This document shows, one piece after another, positions 1 to 11,989 of a DNA stretch of 64,000 nucleotides. Origin of the DNA: Megaustenia siamemsis (Eukaryota; Mollusca; Gastropoda; Stylommatophora; Ariophantidae); the NCBI GenBank assembly GCA_032433765.1, contig JAVIAB010000160.1, positions 18,885,549 to 18,949,548 of the forward strand, read 5' to 3'. A model generated the notes under the pieces. It made no database searches, was not told where the DNA came from, and was given only the letters and a program-made list of their open reading frames with translations. Numbering within the stretch: the stretch's first letter is position 1; each line of letters starts with the position of its first letter. A program made the position numbers and the translations under genes.

Positions 1-578
1 GACAGAAAAAGAAGGATTTATGGCATATTAGAAACACTAAGAAACAACACCAGGAGAGGCCAACAGAAGAGTAGAGACCACAAACTATATTTTCATCCAC
101 GCTGAAAGGCAAATGAGGAAAGAAAAGAGAAAAGACATAAAATAGCCTGGGAATTAAAAAAAAAGTATATATAAGAAAAAAACAAATATGAGTTGTAACA
201 TGTGTTACATACCGACTGTCTTTGCCTTTATATATGTCCCACGTCCATAACTCATTGATTCAAATAAATCTCTTCTAATGTGAGCATAATAACTACAAGC
301 TCATGTGTTGCTTTTTGACTAAGCTCTCGCTAAAGAACTCCTGTCACTTATTTCAACTTTTATTTTTCATTCACTTTTTTTTTTGTCCTATCATATTATT
401 TTTTCCCGAAACATTCGTTATACCGTTATACTAGTAACTGAGCATGTGTTAAATCGCTGAATGAATGTTTGGTATTTAATGATATTATTATTATTATTAC
501 TATTATTTTGCATCAGTTATCTGTGTTTGAAAAGTTAACAAAATAATGACAATCGCTGTTGGTCAGTGTTGGCACTTC
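1..578. other. no recognised feature
   Basis: AT-rich sequence with a short TTATTA run near 485-505. I see no gene or repeat family here. Confidence 0.5.
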
Positions 579-1020
579 TGCTGGATCAGTCACTACAGCT
601 TTATCAGTCACTATAGCTTGATCAGTCACTACAGCTTGATCAGTCACTATAGCTTGATCAGTCACTTCTGCTTGATCAATCACTATAGCTTGATCAATCA
701 CTTAGCTTGATCAGTCACTATAGCTTGATCAGTCACTACAGCTTGATCAGTCACTTCTGCTTGATCAATCACTATAGCTTGATCAGTCACTTCTGCTTGA
801 TCAGTCACTTCTGCTTGATCAGTCACTACAGCTTGATCAGTCACTTATGCTTGATCAGTCACTTCTGCTTGATCAGTCACTTCTGCTTGATCAGTCACTT
901 CTGCTTGATCAATCACTTCTGCTTGATCAGTCACTTCTGCTTGATCAGTCACTTCTGCTTGATCAGTCACTTCTGCTTGATCAATCACTTCTGCTTGATC
1001 AATCACTACAGTTTAATCAG
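579..1020. repeat. 18-bp minisatellite
   Basis: About 24 copies of an 18-bp unit close to TGATCAGTCACTTCTGCT, with variants ACAGCT and ATAGCT. Because 18 is a multiple of three, several frames on both strands stay open (for example repeated 'LISHFC' or 'VTDQAI'). These are repeat translations, not genes. Confidence 0.95.
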
Positions 1021-1435
1021 AGTCGATCAGACACTGAACAAGCTTAAAACTTTCAACAAGCGGACCAAGATAAAAAAAGAAAAACGGGAAGGTGGCGAGA
1101 TATAATCTGATATTAAGAATCACATTTTAAATATAATCACTGAGACAACCAAAAGCAAAGAAAGATAATTAATGTATATTTAAAAAAACATAACAACAAG
1201 GCTGTCTTAACCTTTCATGTAGTAGGTCCAGCTGTTTTTATCAGCGAGCAGATAAAATCATCCGGCACAAAAGGGGTTCTCAAACAGTCTCCTACATTGA
1301 ACCCTCAGGATTTTGAAATATTTGATTCTTCTACCTCAGCGTTTAGGTTTTATGATCATGTCAACTTGAGTCAACTTTACTCTTGGTACTGTTTCATGAT
1401 AGAGGGGTCAAAATAAACTCATGGAAGGAGGCAAA
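1021..1435. other. no recognised feature
   Basis: Unique-looking AT-rich sequence between a minisatellite and an R1 repeat; nothing recognised. Confidence 0.5.
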
Positions 1436-1732
1436 GGCGCGCCTCAAAGCAGCAGAGCTGGAAGTTGTCAGTGAACCACAGCTGATAGCTTGCGCCAGGA
1501 TCGGTGAATCAGAACCATCCAGGCCCTGCTCCACCTCTCCGTGGTGCCTCTAGTAATATACTAACCTGTCTAGTCTGGCCAAGCGAGCAGGGATCGAAGA
1601 GGGAAGACAACCCGATACTCAAAAATGTCATGCTGAAGTCGAATGTGTTGGGCCGAAAGGTGCAAATATCACAGATATACTGAAAACCACATAATAACGC
1701 AGATACGCCGACTTAACGTCCTTTTAAGGGTG
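1436..1732 (-). mobile_element. R1 dispersed repeat copy
   Basis: R1 is a family of about 300 bp seen on both strands throughout the window. Its landmarks are an inverted segment around GACGTTAAGTGGGCGTAGATG, a central GGATCGAAGAGGGAAGGCAA (reverse sense) and a GAGGCACCACGGAGAGGTGG segment. No coding domain or tRNA-like head was seen, so it is probably a non-autonomous element of unknown class. Confidence 0.7.
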
Positions 1733-1811
1733 GATGATGAAGAGGTATACTCTTTTATAAATATACTCTTTTGTAAATATATTATATACGTTCTTCAGTG
1801 GTAACAATATT

Positions 1812-1925
1812 TCAATAGAGATAGACGGAAATAGACGAAGATAGACGGAAATAGACGAAGATAGACGGAAATAGACGAAGATAGATGGAAATAGACGGAG
1901 ATAAAAGGAAATAGACAAAAAAGAG
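1812..1925. repeat. 20-bp minisatellite
   Basis: About five copies of a unit close to ATAGACGGAAATAGACGAAG, decaying at the right edge. Confidence 0.85.
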
Positions 1926-2369
1926 AGCAGAGAGTTTAAGAAAATAGTTTGAGAGAAAGTTAACAGTGAAAATGATAAATAACTGTAGAGGTAGAAAGTT
2001 TAGTTTTGAACGCAAGGATATTGGTAGCATGGAGGTAACACGATGGCTTCACGAAAATGTAAACATAAGTTAGATTCACAGATACAGTCGGTCCAACTGA
2101 CAGAAGAATGGATATCTGGCTGAATGAGTTTGAGGAAAGTAGTTGCGATCACTGGCCCTGTCGTCTGCAGGCAATGTGGCCTAGTATGGTGATGGTTTAT
2201 TGTTTTACTTCCCTACTACACGATACACGTCACGCAAAATTCCAAAGGACGTGTCCTATTCAACCGTGTAGTGTCATTAAAAGGGCCCCAGTGATACCCT
2301 CAGTGTACTCACATTACAAGGGCCTGAGTAATACCATCTGTCGAGGCAAGGCGTCTGACAGCAAACAGA

Positions 2370-2655
2370 GGTGGAAACTGTCATCGACACATCACATGGC
2401 TTGAGCCAGAATCCGTGGACCAGAACCATCCAGACCCTACTCCACCTCTTCGCGGTGCCTCTAGAACTAGGCTAACTAATCTAATCTAGTCTAGCCAAGC
2501 AAGAGGGGATCAGAGAGGGAATGCAACTCGATACTCAACAATTCCGTGCTGAATTCGGAAGTGCTGGGCCGAAAGGCGCAAATATCACAGTTTTATGGAA
2601 GCCACAAAACAACGCAATTGCTCCCCCTTAACGTTATAGTAAGGACGGATGACGA
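2370..2655 (-). mobile_element. R1 dispersed repeat copy
   Basis: Same order of landmarks as the copy at 1436-1732, with scattered substitutions. Confidence 0.7.
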
Positions 2656-3019
2656 AGAGGTTTATCCATTCCTTTAGTAGTCATCGGACGAATACCAGAA
2701 AGAATACCCTTTGTGTAGTTGCTTAATGTCCAAATCTTTGCACCAATGCTGGAATAAACAAAACACTTGAACTTCTTAATTTTCTCTTTGTTTATTAGAA
2801 AAATTTGAAAACAAAAATGATAGTTTTTTTTGGATACCGTGTATTTTTTGTTTTGTTTTACCGAAAGAAGATCTTCTAACATTACTAAAAGAATGAGTTT
2901 ATATTTAGTACAAAAGTGTCCCGTGATTTACGAGCCAGATCAAAACCATTGAAAAATGGGAGTCGATAAATAGAAAAAGGAGAAAGTGTCGAGAAATAGG
3001 TGCAGGAAAATAGTTGTAG

Positions 3020-3400
3020 CTATCCGAATGCACCGGTATCACTGCAAACGAATTAAAATCCATAATTGCTCAACCACCCATGCCAGTGGAATCATCCGAA
3101 TTAACATATCATCGAAATATCCAAACAAAGAAAGGCAGTTGCACCTCTCATCGTAGCAAACACAGCACACGTCAAAAGACATAAGGCGTATCAGCATCAA
3201 CAGTGAACGCAACTGAACTGTCCTTCGTCACACCATATCATAATTCATCTTCCGCAATCTGAATATCGAAACGCAATCCGGATGAAACACGCAGCTCACG
3301 GTGTGCACAAAGCACTAAACTCATTAGCTCCGGCAGCAAGCCGGACTTGGGATATTAGGAAACTGCAACAAGGAATACTTTTGAGACAGTGCCTTACAGG
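3020..3400 (+). mobile_element. R2 dispersed repeat copy
   Basis: R2 is about 380 bp, beginning CCGGTATCACTGCAAACGAA and ending near CTGCAACAAGGAATACTTTT. The same string order recurs at 7855-8240, partly at 14236-14440, and reversed at 58590-58800. No clear reading frame; class unknown. Confidence 0.7.
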
Positions 3401-3500
3401 AGAAATAGTCGAGAAGTAGATAAGAGAAAGAACCGAGAAGTAAGTAAAAGAAAAAGAGTCGAGAAGTAGTAAAAATAGAAATAGTCAAGAGGTAAATAAA

Positions 3501-3715
3501 GAAGAGATAGTCGAGAGATGGATGAAAGAAAGATTCGAGACGTAGATAAAGAAGAGATAGTCGAGAGATGGATGAAAGAAAGATTCGAGACGTAGATAAA
3601 GAAGAGATAGTCGAGAGATGGATGAAAGAAAGATTCGAGACGTAGATAAAGAAGAGATAGTCGAGAGATGGATGAAAGAAAGATTCGAGACGTAGATAAA
3701 GAAGAGATAGTCGAG
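3501..3715. repeat. 50-bp minisatellite
   Basis: Four near-identical 50-bp units starting GAAGAGATAGTCGAGAGATG. Long open frames crossing this array and the next are repeat artefacts. Confidence 0.95.
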
Positions 3716-3814
3716 AAGTAAGTGAATAAGAATGAGTCGAGAGGTAGATACAGAAGAAATATTGAGGAGGTAGATAGAGGATAAAGAGACCGGGGGAGGG
3801 GGGGGGTAGATAAA

Positions 3815-4010
3815 GGAGAAAGAGTCGGGAGGTATATATAAAGGAGAAAGAGTCGGGAGGTAGATATAAAGGAGAAAGAGTCGGGAGGTAGATATAAAGG
3901 AGAAAGAGTCGGGAGGTAGATATAAAGGAGAAAGAGTCGGGAGGTAGATATAAAGGAGAAAGAGTCGGGAGGTAGATATAAAGGAGAAAGAGTCGGGAGG
4001 TACAGAAAAA
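3815..4010. repeat. 28-bp minisatellite
   Basis: About seven units close to GGTAGATATAAAGGAGAAAG followed by AGTCGGGA, just right of a G-rich run. It shares the 'gtcgagaggtagata' theme with the 50-bp array on its left, so both may come from one ancestral purine-rich unit. Confidence 0.95.
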
Positions 4011-5037
4011 AGAAGAAGTCAAGAGGTAGATGAAAAGACAGGACCTCCCGGATACTGGCACACAGAAGGGAAGAACGGTGACAAATGACATACCGGCGAC
4101 CCATCGTGAAGACGTTCCACAAGGGAAATAGTGAATCAAACAGGCTAGCCTTTTTTACAACTACATATTCATGATTTTATTTCAAGCGCTAATATATAAA
4201 TAAATATATATATATATGGAACGTAAATTTCCCTCTTTCTACCCGTGGAATAATTGATTACGGAGATGGGTACGCAGACTATATTTTGAGAACCGTTTGT
4301 GTAGCCCGGTTAACAGAAATCCTTAAACGAGGCTATATATCTGTCACGTGCGATGGCTGTAAGCGCCTTCCACAGTTACCTTAACTCCGGTTAGCCAAAC
4401 TAGATGCACTTTAAGTATCTAGACGTCTGTAGAGATAGCAAATGATAGCCCGGCCAGTAAATCTTCAGAAAATTGCATTTTGTTGACGCGATGTCAGTAG
4501 ATAGTTGAGACGGAAGGAGCTTCATATCAAGACACTGATAAATCTTGAATTAATACACATTAGTGGAGGGGTTTCTACACATCTCGTCTCTTCCTCAGGT
4601 GCATCATGGCTAAATGGCCGTCTGCTAATGCCAGTAAATCTAACATCCCATCATGCCATCGAGAGAGCTCAGACAACAGAGATATGCTATCAGAAGAAAA
4701 TACAATACAGTCGTTGGGCGAAAATGCATCCTTCGAGGAAAACCAGTCTAGACGTTGTTATTAACCTTTGAACTCCGGATTTATTTTGTTGGTATGGACA
4801 GGGTTAACGTAAAAGGTATTCCGTGACGTATTTTAATGTCGTAGGGGAAGGAAGAGTTAAACTTCACCACACTAGGAATCATCATTTGGAGGTGAGGTGG
4901 TAGTGCTTATCTGTCATGTTATTTCGTTTCCATAAATAATTTTCTGCTGTGATCGAACGTTCACTTTAACGCCAATCCAGTGCTCTAACACTACGCCAGT
5001 GACGTTATTTTGGTTGGTTTTATCGGACTTGAAACTC
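4011..5037. other. no recognised feature
   Basis: Largely unique sequence with a short (TA)n at 4201-4216. The only sizeable open frame (4505-4771, plus strand) has no recognisable domain and I do not call it a gene. Confidence 0.5.
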
Positions 5038-5335
5038 AGACTTGGACATATTTATCGTACTTGATATCGTCACCAAATTCAGACTTGGACATATTTATCG
5101 TACTTGATATCGTCACCAAATTCAGACTTGGACATATTTATCGTACTTGATATCGTCATCAAACTCAGACTTGGACATATTTATCGTACTTGAAATCGTC
5201 ATCAAACTCAGACTTGGACATATTTATCGTACTTGAAATCGTCATCAAACTCAGACTTGGACATATTTATCGTACTTGAAATCGTCATCAAACTCAGACT
5301 TGGACATATTTATCGCACTTGAAAATTTCAATCAT
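5038..5335. repeat. 43-bp minisatellite
   Basis: Seven units starting AGACTTGGACATATTTATCG, spaced exactly 43 bp apart. Left copies read 'gatatcgtcacc' and right copies 'gaaatcgtcatc', so variants are grouped by position. Confidence 0.95.
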
Positions 5336-5419
5336 GTCAAAAGCCAGAACAATATTTCTTAACAAATATAAAACTTCAAATCGTGAAAACTTTGTGGTCC
5401 AGATTAAGTAATCAATAAA

Positions 5420-5680
5420 GGGATATAACCATGAACAATAAATGAAGTTGATGGAGTAACCAAGAATGGAATATAACCATGAACAATAAATGAAGTTGAT
5501 GGAGTAACCAAGAAAGGAATATAACCATGAACAATAAATGAAGTTGATGGAGTAACCAATAAAGGGATATAACCATGAACAATAAATGAAGTTAATGGAG
5601 TAACCAATAAAGGGATATAACCATGAACAATAAATGAAGTTAATGGAGTAACCAATAAAGGGATATGACCAGGCACAATC
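5420..5680. repeat. 48-bp minisatellite
   Basis: About five units with core ATAACCATGAACAATAAATG. The unit is a multiple of three, so the minus strand carries a spurious repeated open frame. Confidence 0.95.
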
Positions 5681-6160
5681 AAGGAAAAAATGTTGATTAT
5701 AATTAAGAAATAGAATGAGATTAGCGTCACTCACATGGCGATATAATGATTCATTCCCAGCCTGTGCTACCCTTGAATACCCAGCCAGAAAAGCGATAGA
5801 CATCTAGTTTAAAGAGTTGTCTTTTATCAGTTACCATCTGCCCAACGAATTTGTATTATTATAGAGCAGCATTCTGCCCTGCCTCTTCCATATAATCATT
5901 GTCTGCTTGTCGATCTTCTTCTATATACTTTTAATTGTAAGATAACTTTCAGCACATTGTTATTACTCTCTTTATATCCATCTGTGAAAATGACTGGGAA
6001 CATCTGGCATGTGATCGCACATCATGGCGAGCATGTATAAGGAATAGTATAACATCGTTTGAGACTGTGCTAAGGCAAAACTTAGAAGAGAAAACACTCA
6101 TGAAAAAGGATGGAAAACCCTGTGGGTCAGTGGACTTAACTTGTTCATTCTGTAGCCGTG
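5681..6160. other. no recognised feature
   Basis: Nothing recognised between the 48-bp array and a SINE-C fragment. Confidence 0.45.
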
Positions 6161-6164
6161 TGTG

Positions 6165-6352
6165 TTTGTCAAACATTCAGCGGCGAGGCCCGGCTTGAAA
6201 CGTCAATTACTCATCGATGGAAAAAATATGAGTGCCTCCGAAGACGGAGGACCCCTGTGCACACGGCTGCCAGGGAAAAATGGATTAACACGCAAAATTC
6301 AGTTCCTAGTCTCCAGGGACTTCGTCAGAGGTCAAAGCTGGCGAGCACCAAA
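6165..6352 (+). mobile_element. SINE-C 3' fragment
   Basis: Matches the body of full SINE-C copies at 23668-23998 and 29092-29420: GGCTTGAAACGTCAATTACT, then a GAAGACGGAG segment, then ACTTCGTCAGAGGTCAAAGC. The tRNA-like head is missing. Confidence 0.8.
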
Positions 6353-6589
6353 GAAAACAAAAAGAAAAAGATAGCCCTCCATATTTGTAAGAGATATAAA
6401 TAAGATAATATTACATCAAAAGAGAGACGAGAAACTGTGCACAGTCTCACATTGGTCACAGGAGAACAGCAACTAGTGCACTCAGTGTCCCACTCTTAGC
6501 GCACTCTCAATCTGATATACCTGTCTTCTGGCAGACGTCGTATCTGATGTATTTCTATGATAACTTCGCTTCGTCATCGTAATTTTTTT

Positions 6590-7105
6590 CTATTTTTTTC
6601 CCCCCAATGTAGCTTTGTTAATTTTATTCTGCATTCTTCTTCTTCTACATTTAAACTATATGTGAAGGTCTTCAACAAACACTTTCAAGGCCGTTCTGTT
6701 TCTTGCCATTCCATGTCTTCCCCATCATCTTCTTCTCTGTGTCCTCCCTGTCTCCTCCAAGAATATTTTGGTCTTCCTTTTTGTCTTTTTCCCTGGGGAT
6801 TCCAAAAAAGGGCCTGTCGTTTAATACTCTTCAGTTGTCTTTCTCAATGTCTGTCCTATCCAGTGTCATCGTCCTTCGCTGCATCTCTTTATCCACTGGT
6901 ATTTGACTGGTACTTTCCCATAATTTATGTCAGTGATTTTGTCCTGCCATTTTCATCCTTTTATTCTGCGCAAGCATCCATTAATGAATTTCTTTATCTT
7001 ATTCTGCAGTCTGGCTTCTTTTATTTATTGTTTTTTTCAATGACATGTCGGTCCACACCTACCAGTTATTGGTCTCTTGTTTCCCCTCTTTCTTCTTACT
7101 GCTAA
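6590..7105 (-). mobile_element. LINE-E 3'-end remnant (antisense)
   Basis: The minus strand carries a broken C-terminal LINE sequence: an 'FINGCLRRI'-like stretch, a region resembling 'IGQTLRK', then an acidic 'EEDDGEDMEW' end. The plus-strand copy at 40737-41190 is the same family. The 182-residue plus-strand open frame here is its antisense shadow. Confidence 0.6.
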
Positions 7106-7299
7106 ATAGAAAAAAGTAAAAGAAAATAGTGAAGCCTTGGAAGAAAATAAAAGTAAGTGAAATACAAAGTTAACACGAGAGAGAAAGAATGTGTGTGTGT
7201 GTGTGAGAGAAAGAGAGAGAGAGAAACAGAGAAAGGATGCGAGAAACAGAGCAATATGGGAGAAACATAGAGATCAAAAGGGAGAAAAAGGAGTCATCA

Positions 7300-7565
7300 T
7301 CATCAAGTGTCATGCCTGCTGGCGTAGGTGATCACGCCTCTCCACAACCCTCGATCTCGATAGTTATTTATCATTTCTGTTGTTGACCTTCTGCCAAGCC
7401 ATTCTCTTAAGCTGTCTGGTATCTTTTCTCTTTGCTTCCTTCTGTCTTTTGATCCCTCAATTTTAGCAGTTGTCACAACATATTCCAGCTGTTCCCTTCT
7501 CATCACATGGCCAAAAAATGATGATTGTTTCTTCCTAATATTGGACAGTAGTTCTCTTTTCACTA
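7300..7565 (-). mobile_element. LINE-B 3' end (RTE-like)
   Basis: Minus strand encodes the C-terminal tail of a non-LTR reverse transcriptase: 'FFGHVMRREQLEYVVTT', 'IPDSLREWLGRRSTTEM', 'YASRHDT', a stop, then an ATGATG tail (here CATCATCATC). Related tails occur at 11040, 20025, 21526 and 54838. Strongly 5'-truncated. Confidence 0.85.
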
Positions 7566-7729
7566 AAAAATGTAGTAAAAGAAGTAAGAGAGTAAACTTA
7601 CAGAGAGGGAAGGATGAAAGAGAGAAAAAGAAAGAACAGGAGAAAGTGAGAGACGGAGAGAACAGAAAAAGTGAGATAAACATACAACGAGAACACACAA
7701 AAAAAAACGAAGAAGAAAAACACACACGC

Positions 7730-7734
<5 letters not shown>

Positions 7735-7765
<31 letters not shown>
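7735..7765. repeat. (GA)n microsatellite
   Basis: Perfect AG dinucleotide run inside a purine-rich stretch. Confidence 0.95.
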
Positions 7766-7769
<4 letters not shown>

Positions 7770-7854
7770 GTGCAAAAAACGCACAAATAAATAACCAAAG
7801 ACTAGAGGAAACCAAATATATATGTTTGTTATTTACATCTATAGTGGAGACATG

Positions 7855-8240
7855 GTTATGGTTAGTTGAAGGCCCCGGTATCACTGCAAACGAAATAAAA
7901 TCCATAATTGCTCAACCGCCCGTGCCTGTGGAATCATCCGAATTAAAACTCATCTCATCGAAAGATCCAAACAAAGAAAGGCAGCTGTAGTCCCCATAAT
8001 AGCAGATAAAAGCACACGCCAAAAGGCATAAGGCTAAGCAGCACCGTAAGTGAACGCAATGGAACTGTCTTCATTGCATGATGCTATCGTTCATCGTAAG
8101 TAATCGGAACTTGGAAACACGATTCAGATGAAGTACACAGCTCGCGGTGTGCACAGAGCACTGAACTCAGTAGCTTCAGCAACAAGCCAGACTTGGAATA
8201 TGAGGAAACTGCAACAAGGAATACTTTTTAGACTGAGCCT
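7855..8240 (+). mobile_element. R2 dispersed repeat copy
   Basis: Fullest R2 copy in the window. It shares start, end and most internal blocks with 3020-3400. No domain recognised. Confidence 0.7.
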
Positions 8241-9055
8241 TAATGGTCCTTACCGCCTATCCGTCATATTGACCAGAAGTCAGTGGAGACATGCTGGTCG
8301 ATAACGTGCAATCTATGGCTAGAGCCACAGCATAGCAATGGTCGACACTTGGAGACATCAAATCAGTCGTTATTCTGACAAAGATTCTGTAATTTCTGCA
8401 TTAATTGTTAGTTTAACGACGTAGAGCTGATAGTGATCTGTCAGAGCCTTGTGAACGCTTGTCTCGAAACGTTGTAGGTTGTCTTGTTTTTCTATTAGTT
8501 TCTGCTCCACGCCATTTTATGTTTACTTTGCAAGTTTTCTGTAACTATACTCGCGGCCAGCATAGTCCTTCATGTTTTCAATATTTGATATCTGTTCTTA
8601 TCTCCAGAGGGAGGGCTCCAGTTTCTGATGCAGACAAACGTAGACAGCGACCTTTGGCGGAGGTCTGGAGCGACCTGTCACTGAGACAGCCAAATGTCAG
8701 GGAGGTTCAAGTGTAGATCTGTTAAGGAAATCCCTAGTGACGTGTCACGAGACCCTATAGCCATCAGTCACGGAGGTCCGGGTATAGCGACCTGTCATGA
8801 AGACCTAAATCTGTGTTCTGGTTTCCTCCAGAAATATACAATTAACTAACCAAATATAAGGTCCTGTCTCGGACATTTCTCACATCAGCATATCAATGTC
8901 GCATATTCAACTGAAGACATGTCCATCATTCATGGACATCTTATCCGTTGAGGCGACACTGTATACCCATCTTCTTCTTCTTTCCGTCTTAAATTGCCTT
9001 TCACCGTCGAAAGGGAGATATGCTTGTGTTCGCCTGATGACAATAGGAGAAAATC
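8241..9055. other. no recognised gene
   Basis: Moderately GC-richer unique sequence. It includes TCTCGAAACGTTGTAGG near 8462, a string resembling one common near Penelope-like element 3' ends; otherwise nothing is recognised. Confidence 0.4.
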
Positions 9056-9059
9056 TCTT

Positions 9060-9365
9060 CGTCATCAGCCCTTAAAAGAACGTTAAGTCGACGTGTCTGC
9101 ATTGTGTTGTGGTTTGCAGTATAACTGTGATATTTGCACCTTTCAGCCCAAGACATCCGACTTCAGCACGACATTTTTGAGTACCTGTTGGTCTTCCCTC
9201 TTCGATCCCTACTCACTTGGCCAGACCAGACAGGTTAGTCTGTTATTGGAGGCACCACGGAGAGGTGGAACAGGGTCTGGATGGTTCTGATTCACCGAAC
9301 ACATCAGCTGTGGATCACTGACAACTAGCTCTGCTACTGTGAGGCGCGCCTTCACCTCCAAGGGG
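9060..9365 (+). mobile_element. R1 dispersed repeat copy
   Basis: Plus-strand R1 with all landmarks in order, from the GACGTT segment to the GAGGCACCACGG segment and a final GAGGCGCGCC. Confidence 0.75.
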
Positions 9366-9544
9366 AGATATAAATTGTGGTCTTTAGTTCGTCTATCTCT
9401 TGACATGTCCTGTCACGAAACTTTTAGTGTCATGTCATGGAGATCCTCAGGACCAATCACAGAGAACCATAGAGCCATTCCAATAAAACATATGACAGCT
9501 TATACGTGGTCTACGGAAGACAAATAATAATAAATGAATATTAT

Positions 9545-9945
9545 TATAGAGGGAAACATCCGATGCGATAATCAGCGAATAAATTCAGAGGAATAGGTAT
9601 GTTTACAGCACTCGGAAAAGATGACAAATAATAAACAACAGAAAAAAACAAAGAACAATATATGGTCCTAAGCAGGATCGACCCCGTACTCAGCGCCTTG
9701 CCACACGCTAGGGAACACTGTCAATTCGGCTAACTAAAAAATTAGCTATAATTGGCGATGTTAGCGTTCGGCTTTCCGTGGCAAGGCTCTGTGCCAAGGA
9801 GTACGGGTTCGATTCTGCTTGGGATCATATACTGTTCTTTGTTTTTCTTCCTGTTGTTGATTATTTGTAATTTTTTTCCGAGTGCTGTAAACATATCTCT
9901 TCCTCTGAATTGATGCGTAGTCTACGGCAGCTCCTCAAAGAGTCC
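9545..9945. mobile_element. foldback element with tRNA-like core
   Basis: Two arms of about 170 bp in inverted orientation meet near 9740. The left arm reads 'tatgtttacagcactcgg ... caggatcgaccccgtactc'; the right arm is its near reverse complement. The arm carries a B-box-like GGGTTCGATTCTG. Single-arm copies occur at 12940-13229 and 30525-30690. Either two SINE copies inserted head to head or a palindromic element. Confidence 0.75.
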
Positions 9946-10100
9946 ATAGCGACATGTCCAGAACAGGAAGTTTCCACATCCGAGGTTTCAGTTTTCTGCT
10001 CTAGTCTCGACTCAAACAACAAGCACTTTTCTGTATTTTTTTCTTCTTCAAAAACATGGTGAAACGTTTCCCACTGAAGCCAGTATGTGAGTGGAATCAC

Positions 10101-10218
10101 CAGCTACTATTTCCACGAACGGCGGAACTAACTCGGGGTTTATCTGGTCATCTTCAACGAGCTGAACACGAGATTGTTGTGAAGTGGTTAGGTTGTTAGT
10201 GTGAAGGATAAACATTGT
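10101..10218 (-). CDS. candidate exon, function unknown (weak)
   Basis: On the minus strand a long pyrimidine tract ends in a clean acceptor (ATCCCAG) at 10219, followed by a single open frame beginning T-M-F-I-L and continuing through 'RVQLVEDDQINPELVPP' to a possible donor (GCTG|GTGATT). Its entry phase (0) does not match the phase-1 exit of the last ROR exon seen, so I cannot assign it to ROR. No domain recognised. It may be chance or decayed retroelement sequence. Confidence 0.2.
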
Positions 10219-10339
10219 CTGGGATGGTAGTCGAAAAGAGGGAGCCGAGATAGGGAGGAGCGGAAAGACAGAAAGTAGTGAAATGATAGAAGATGTATAT
10301 AGTTTGTAGTGGGGTTTAACGATATTGGACACTGCTAAA

Positions 10340-10745
10340 GATAAGTTGTCTTCTCCTTCTTCTTCTCCTTCTTCTTCTTTCCTTCCTCATGTGCCTTTCA
10401 GCGTCGAGAGGAAATATAACTTACGGTCTTTTGCTCTTCTGTTCGCCTCTGCTGCAGAATGTTTCCTAGTGCTTCTAATATTCTATCGATCCATCTTTTT
10501 TCGTGGTCGACCCTTGAGTCTGGTGTTCTCGCAGCGTTAATTGAAGGCTCGTTGTGTTGTGTTTTGATCATTCTGTCTTGTCACATGGCCAAACCATTTT
10601 ATCTGTTGTTTCTTTATATATTCTATGGCGGGGGTTATTCCTAGCTTTTTTCTCAGTTTTTAGTTTCTGATCTTGTCACTCAGGCTGGTTCCTGTCATGC
10701 GTCTGATACATTTCATCTCCGTAGAGCTATAGATAAGATAAGATA
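10340..10745 (-). mobile_element. LINE-D fragment (antisense)
   Basis: Minus strand has a LINE C-terminal region with a 'RRMTGTSLSDKIR'-like stretch and downstream blocks that recur at 35200-35620 and as a short piece near 29560-29665. Interrupted by stops. Confidence 0.6.
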
Positions 10746-11039
10746 AGAGATAAGTGGTCAGTGAATCGTAGTTTAGTTTTTTAGAAGGATTAGTGAATTA
10801 GAGCTGATCAAGATCCTAATCTCTTCGTGGTTATGAAAGAATCACACTATAACATGGGAACAGGCAAATAATTGGCTGCGATATTTATAATTATTTGCCA
10901 TTCATGACAGACTCCCAACCGTACGCAGATCGGGGCCTCAGCTTCTATTTCCAGGAAAGTGTTTTCACATTTTATTTATATATTTTCTATTTTAATTCGC
11001 GAAAGAAAGCAAAAATACAGGACTCAGCCTTAATAGCAA

Positions 11040-11730
11040 AAAGACAGAAGTAACGGTAACAAAACAAAACAACAACAACAAAAAATCACCTCAGTGCAAA
11101 ATAAAGCAAGTGGAACAATATCAAAACAGGTAAATGAATTTAAATATTTGGGAACTTTGTTAACCTCAGACGAAAGATGTACAAAAGAGGTGAGATGCAA
11201 AATGGCTCAGGCAAAAGCAGCTTTCCAAAAAAAAAAATGAAGAAGATACAATGCAATCCATTTTTGACAATAGAAACAAGAAAAAGAGTTCTTAAATGTT
11301 ATGTAGAGCCAGACTTAACATATAGATGTGAATCATGGGCTATAGGACAACAGAGAAGAAAATCACTGGAGTCTGTAAAAATGTAGTTTTACAGAAGAAT
11401 GTTGAGAATACCATGAACAGCTAAGAAGAGCAATGAAAATGTTCTGAAAGAGGCCACAGCAAAACGAGGGCTAATTTCCAATATTAGGAAGAAATAATCA
11501 TAATTTTTTGGCCATGTAATGAGAAGAAAACAACTGGAATATATTGTAACAACTAGAAAAATTGAGGGACGAAAAGATAGTGGGAAGCAAAGAGAAAAAA
11601 ATACTAGACAACTTAAGAGAATGGCTTGGCAGAAGGTCAACAACATAAACGATAAATAACTGTCGAGATCGAAAGTTGTGGAGAGACATGATCACTTACG
11701 CCAGCAGGCCCGGTACTTGATGATGATGAT
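11040..11730 (+). mobile_element. LINE-B 3' portion (RTE-like)
   Basis: Plus strand encodes RT thumb and C-terminal blocks: 'VNEFKYLGTLLTSDERC', 'RKRVLKCYVEPDLTYRCES', 'FFGHVMRRKQLEYIVTT', and a 'QQARYLMMM' end running into GATGATGATG. Broken by several stops and frameshifts; 5'-truncated. Confidence 0.85.
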
Positions 11731-11989
11731 TTTAATTCATAATTTTCCTGTAATTTATTTCGTGTCCCTACCGATTTGTCTTCTCTTTTCTATCTACTTT
11801 CTCTTTCAGATCCCCTAGTTTTGGTTACCCTATAACATGTAGTTTAGTGTGTCGTCATTTCGTTATCCGTTTCTGTGTTCGTGTTTTCAGAATTACGTCA
11901 TAATTCTGTTTCGTTCTTTTTTGTAAAGCTGTCCCCGTACAGTTGTAGAAGTGAACGTTACAGTCCGTCACTTGCTTCAAACAATGACT

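Noticed and set aside
707..1105. 132-codon plus-strand open frame
   Set aside because: Entirely a translation of the 18-bp minisatellite; other frames are equally open.
3324..4139. 271-codon minus-strand frame rich in Ser, Leu, Tyr
   Set aside because: Crosses two purine-rich minisatellites; no domain and overlapping frames are equally long.
6557..7105. 182-codon plus-strand frame
   Set aside because: Antisense shadow of a LINE-E 3' end.
10101..10218. Assigning this candidate exon to ROR as the next exon after the Kringle
   Set aside because: Only the phase-0 frame is open, while the preceding ROR exon ends in phase 1; no transmembrane sequence is present.
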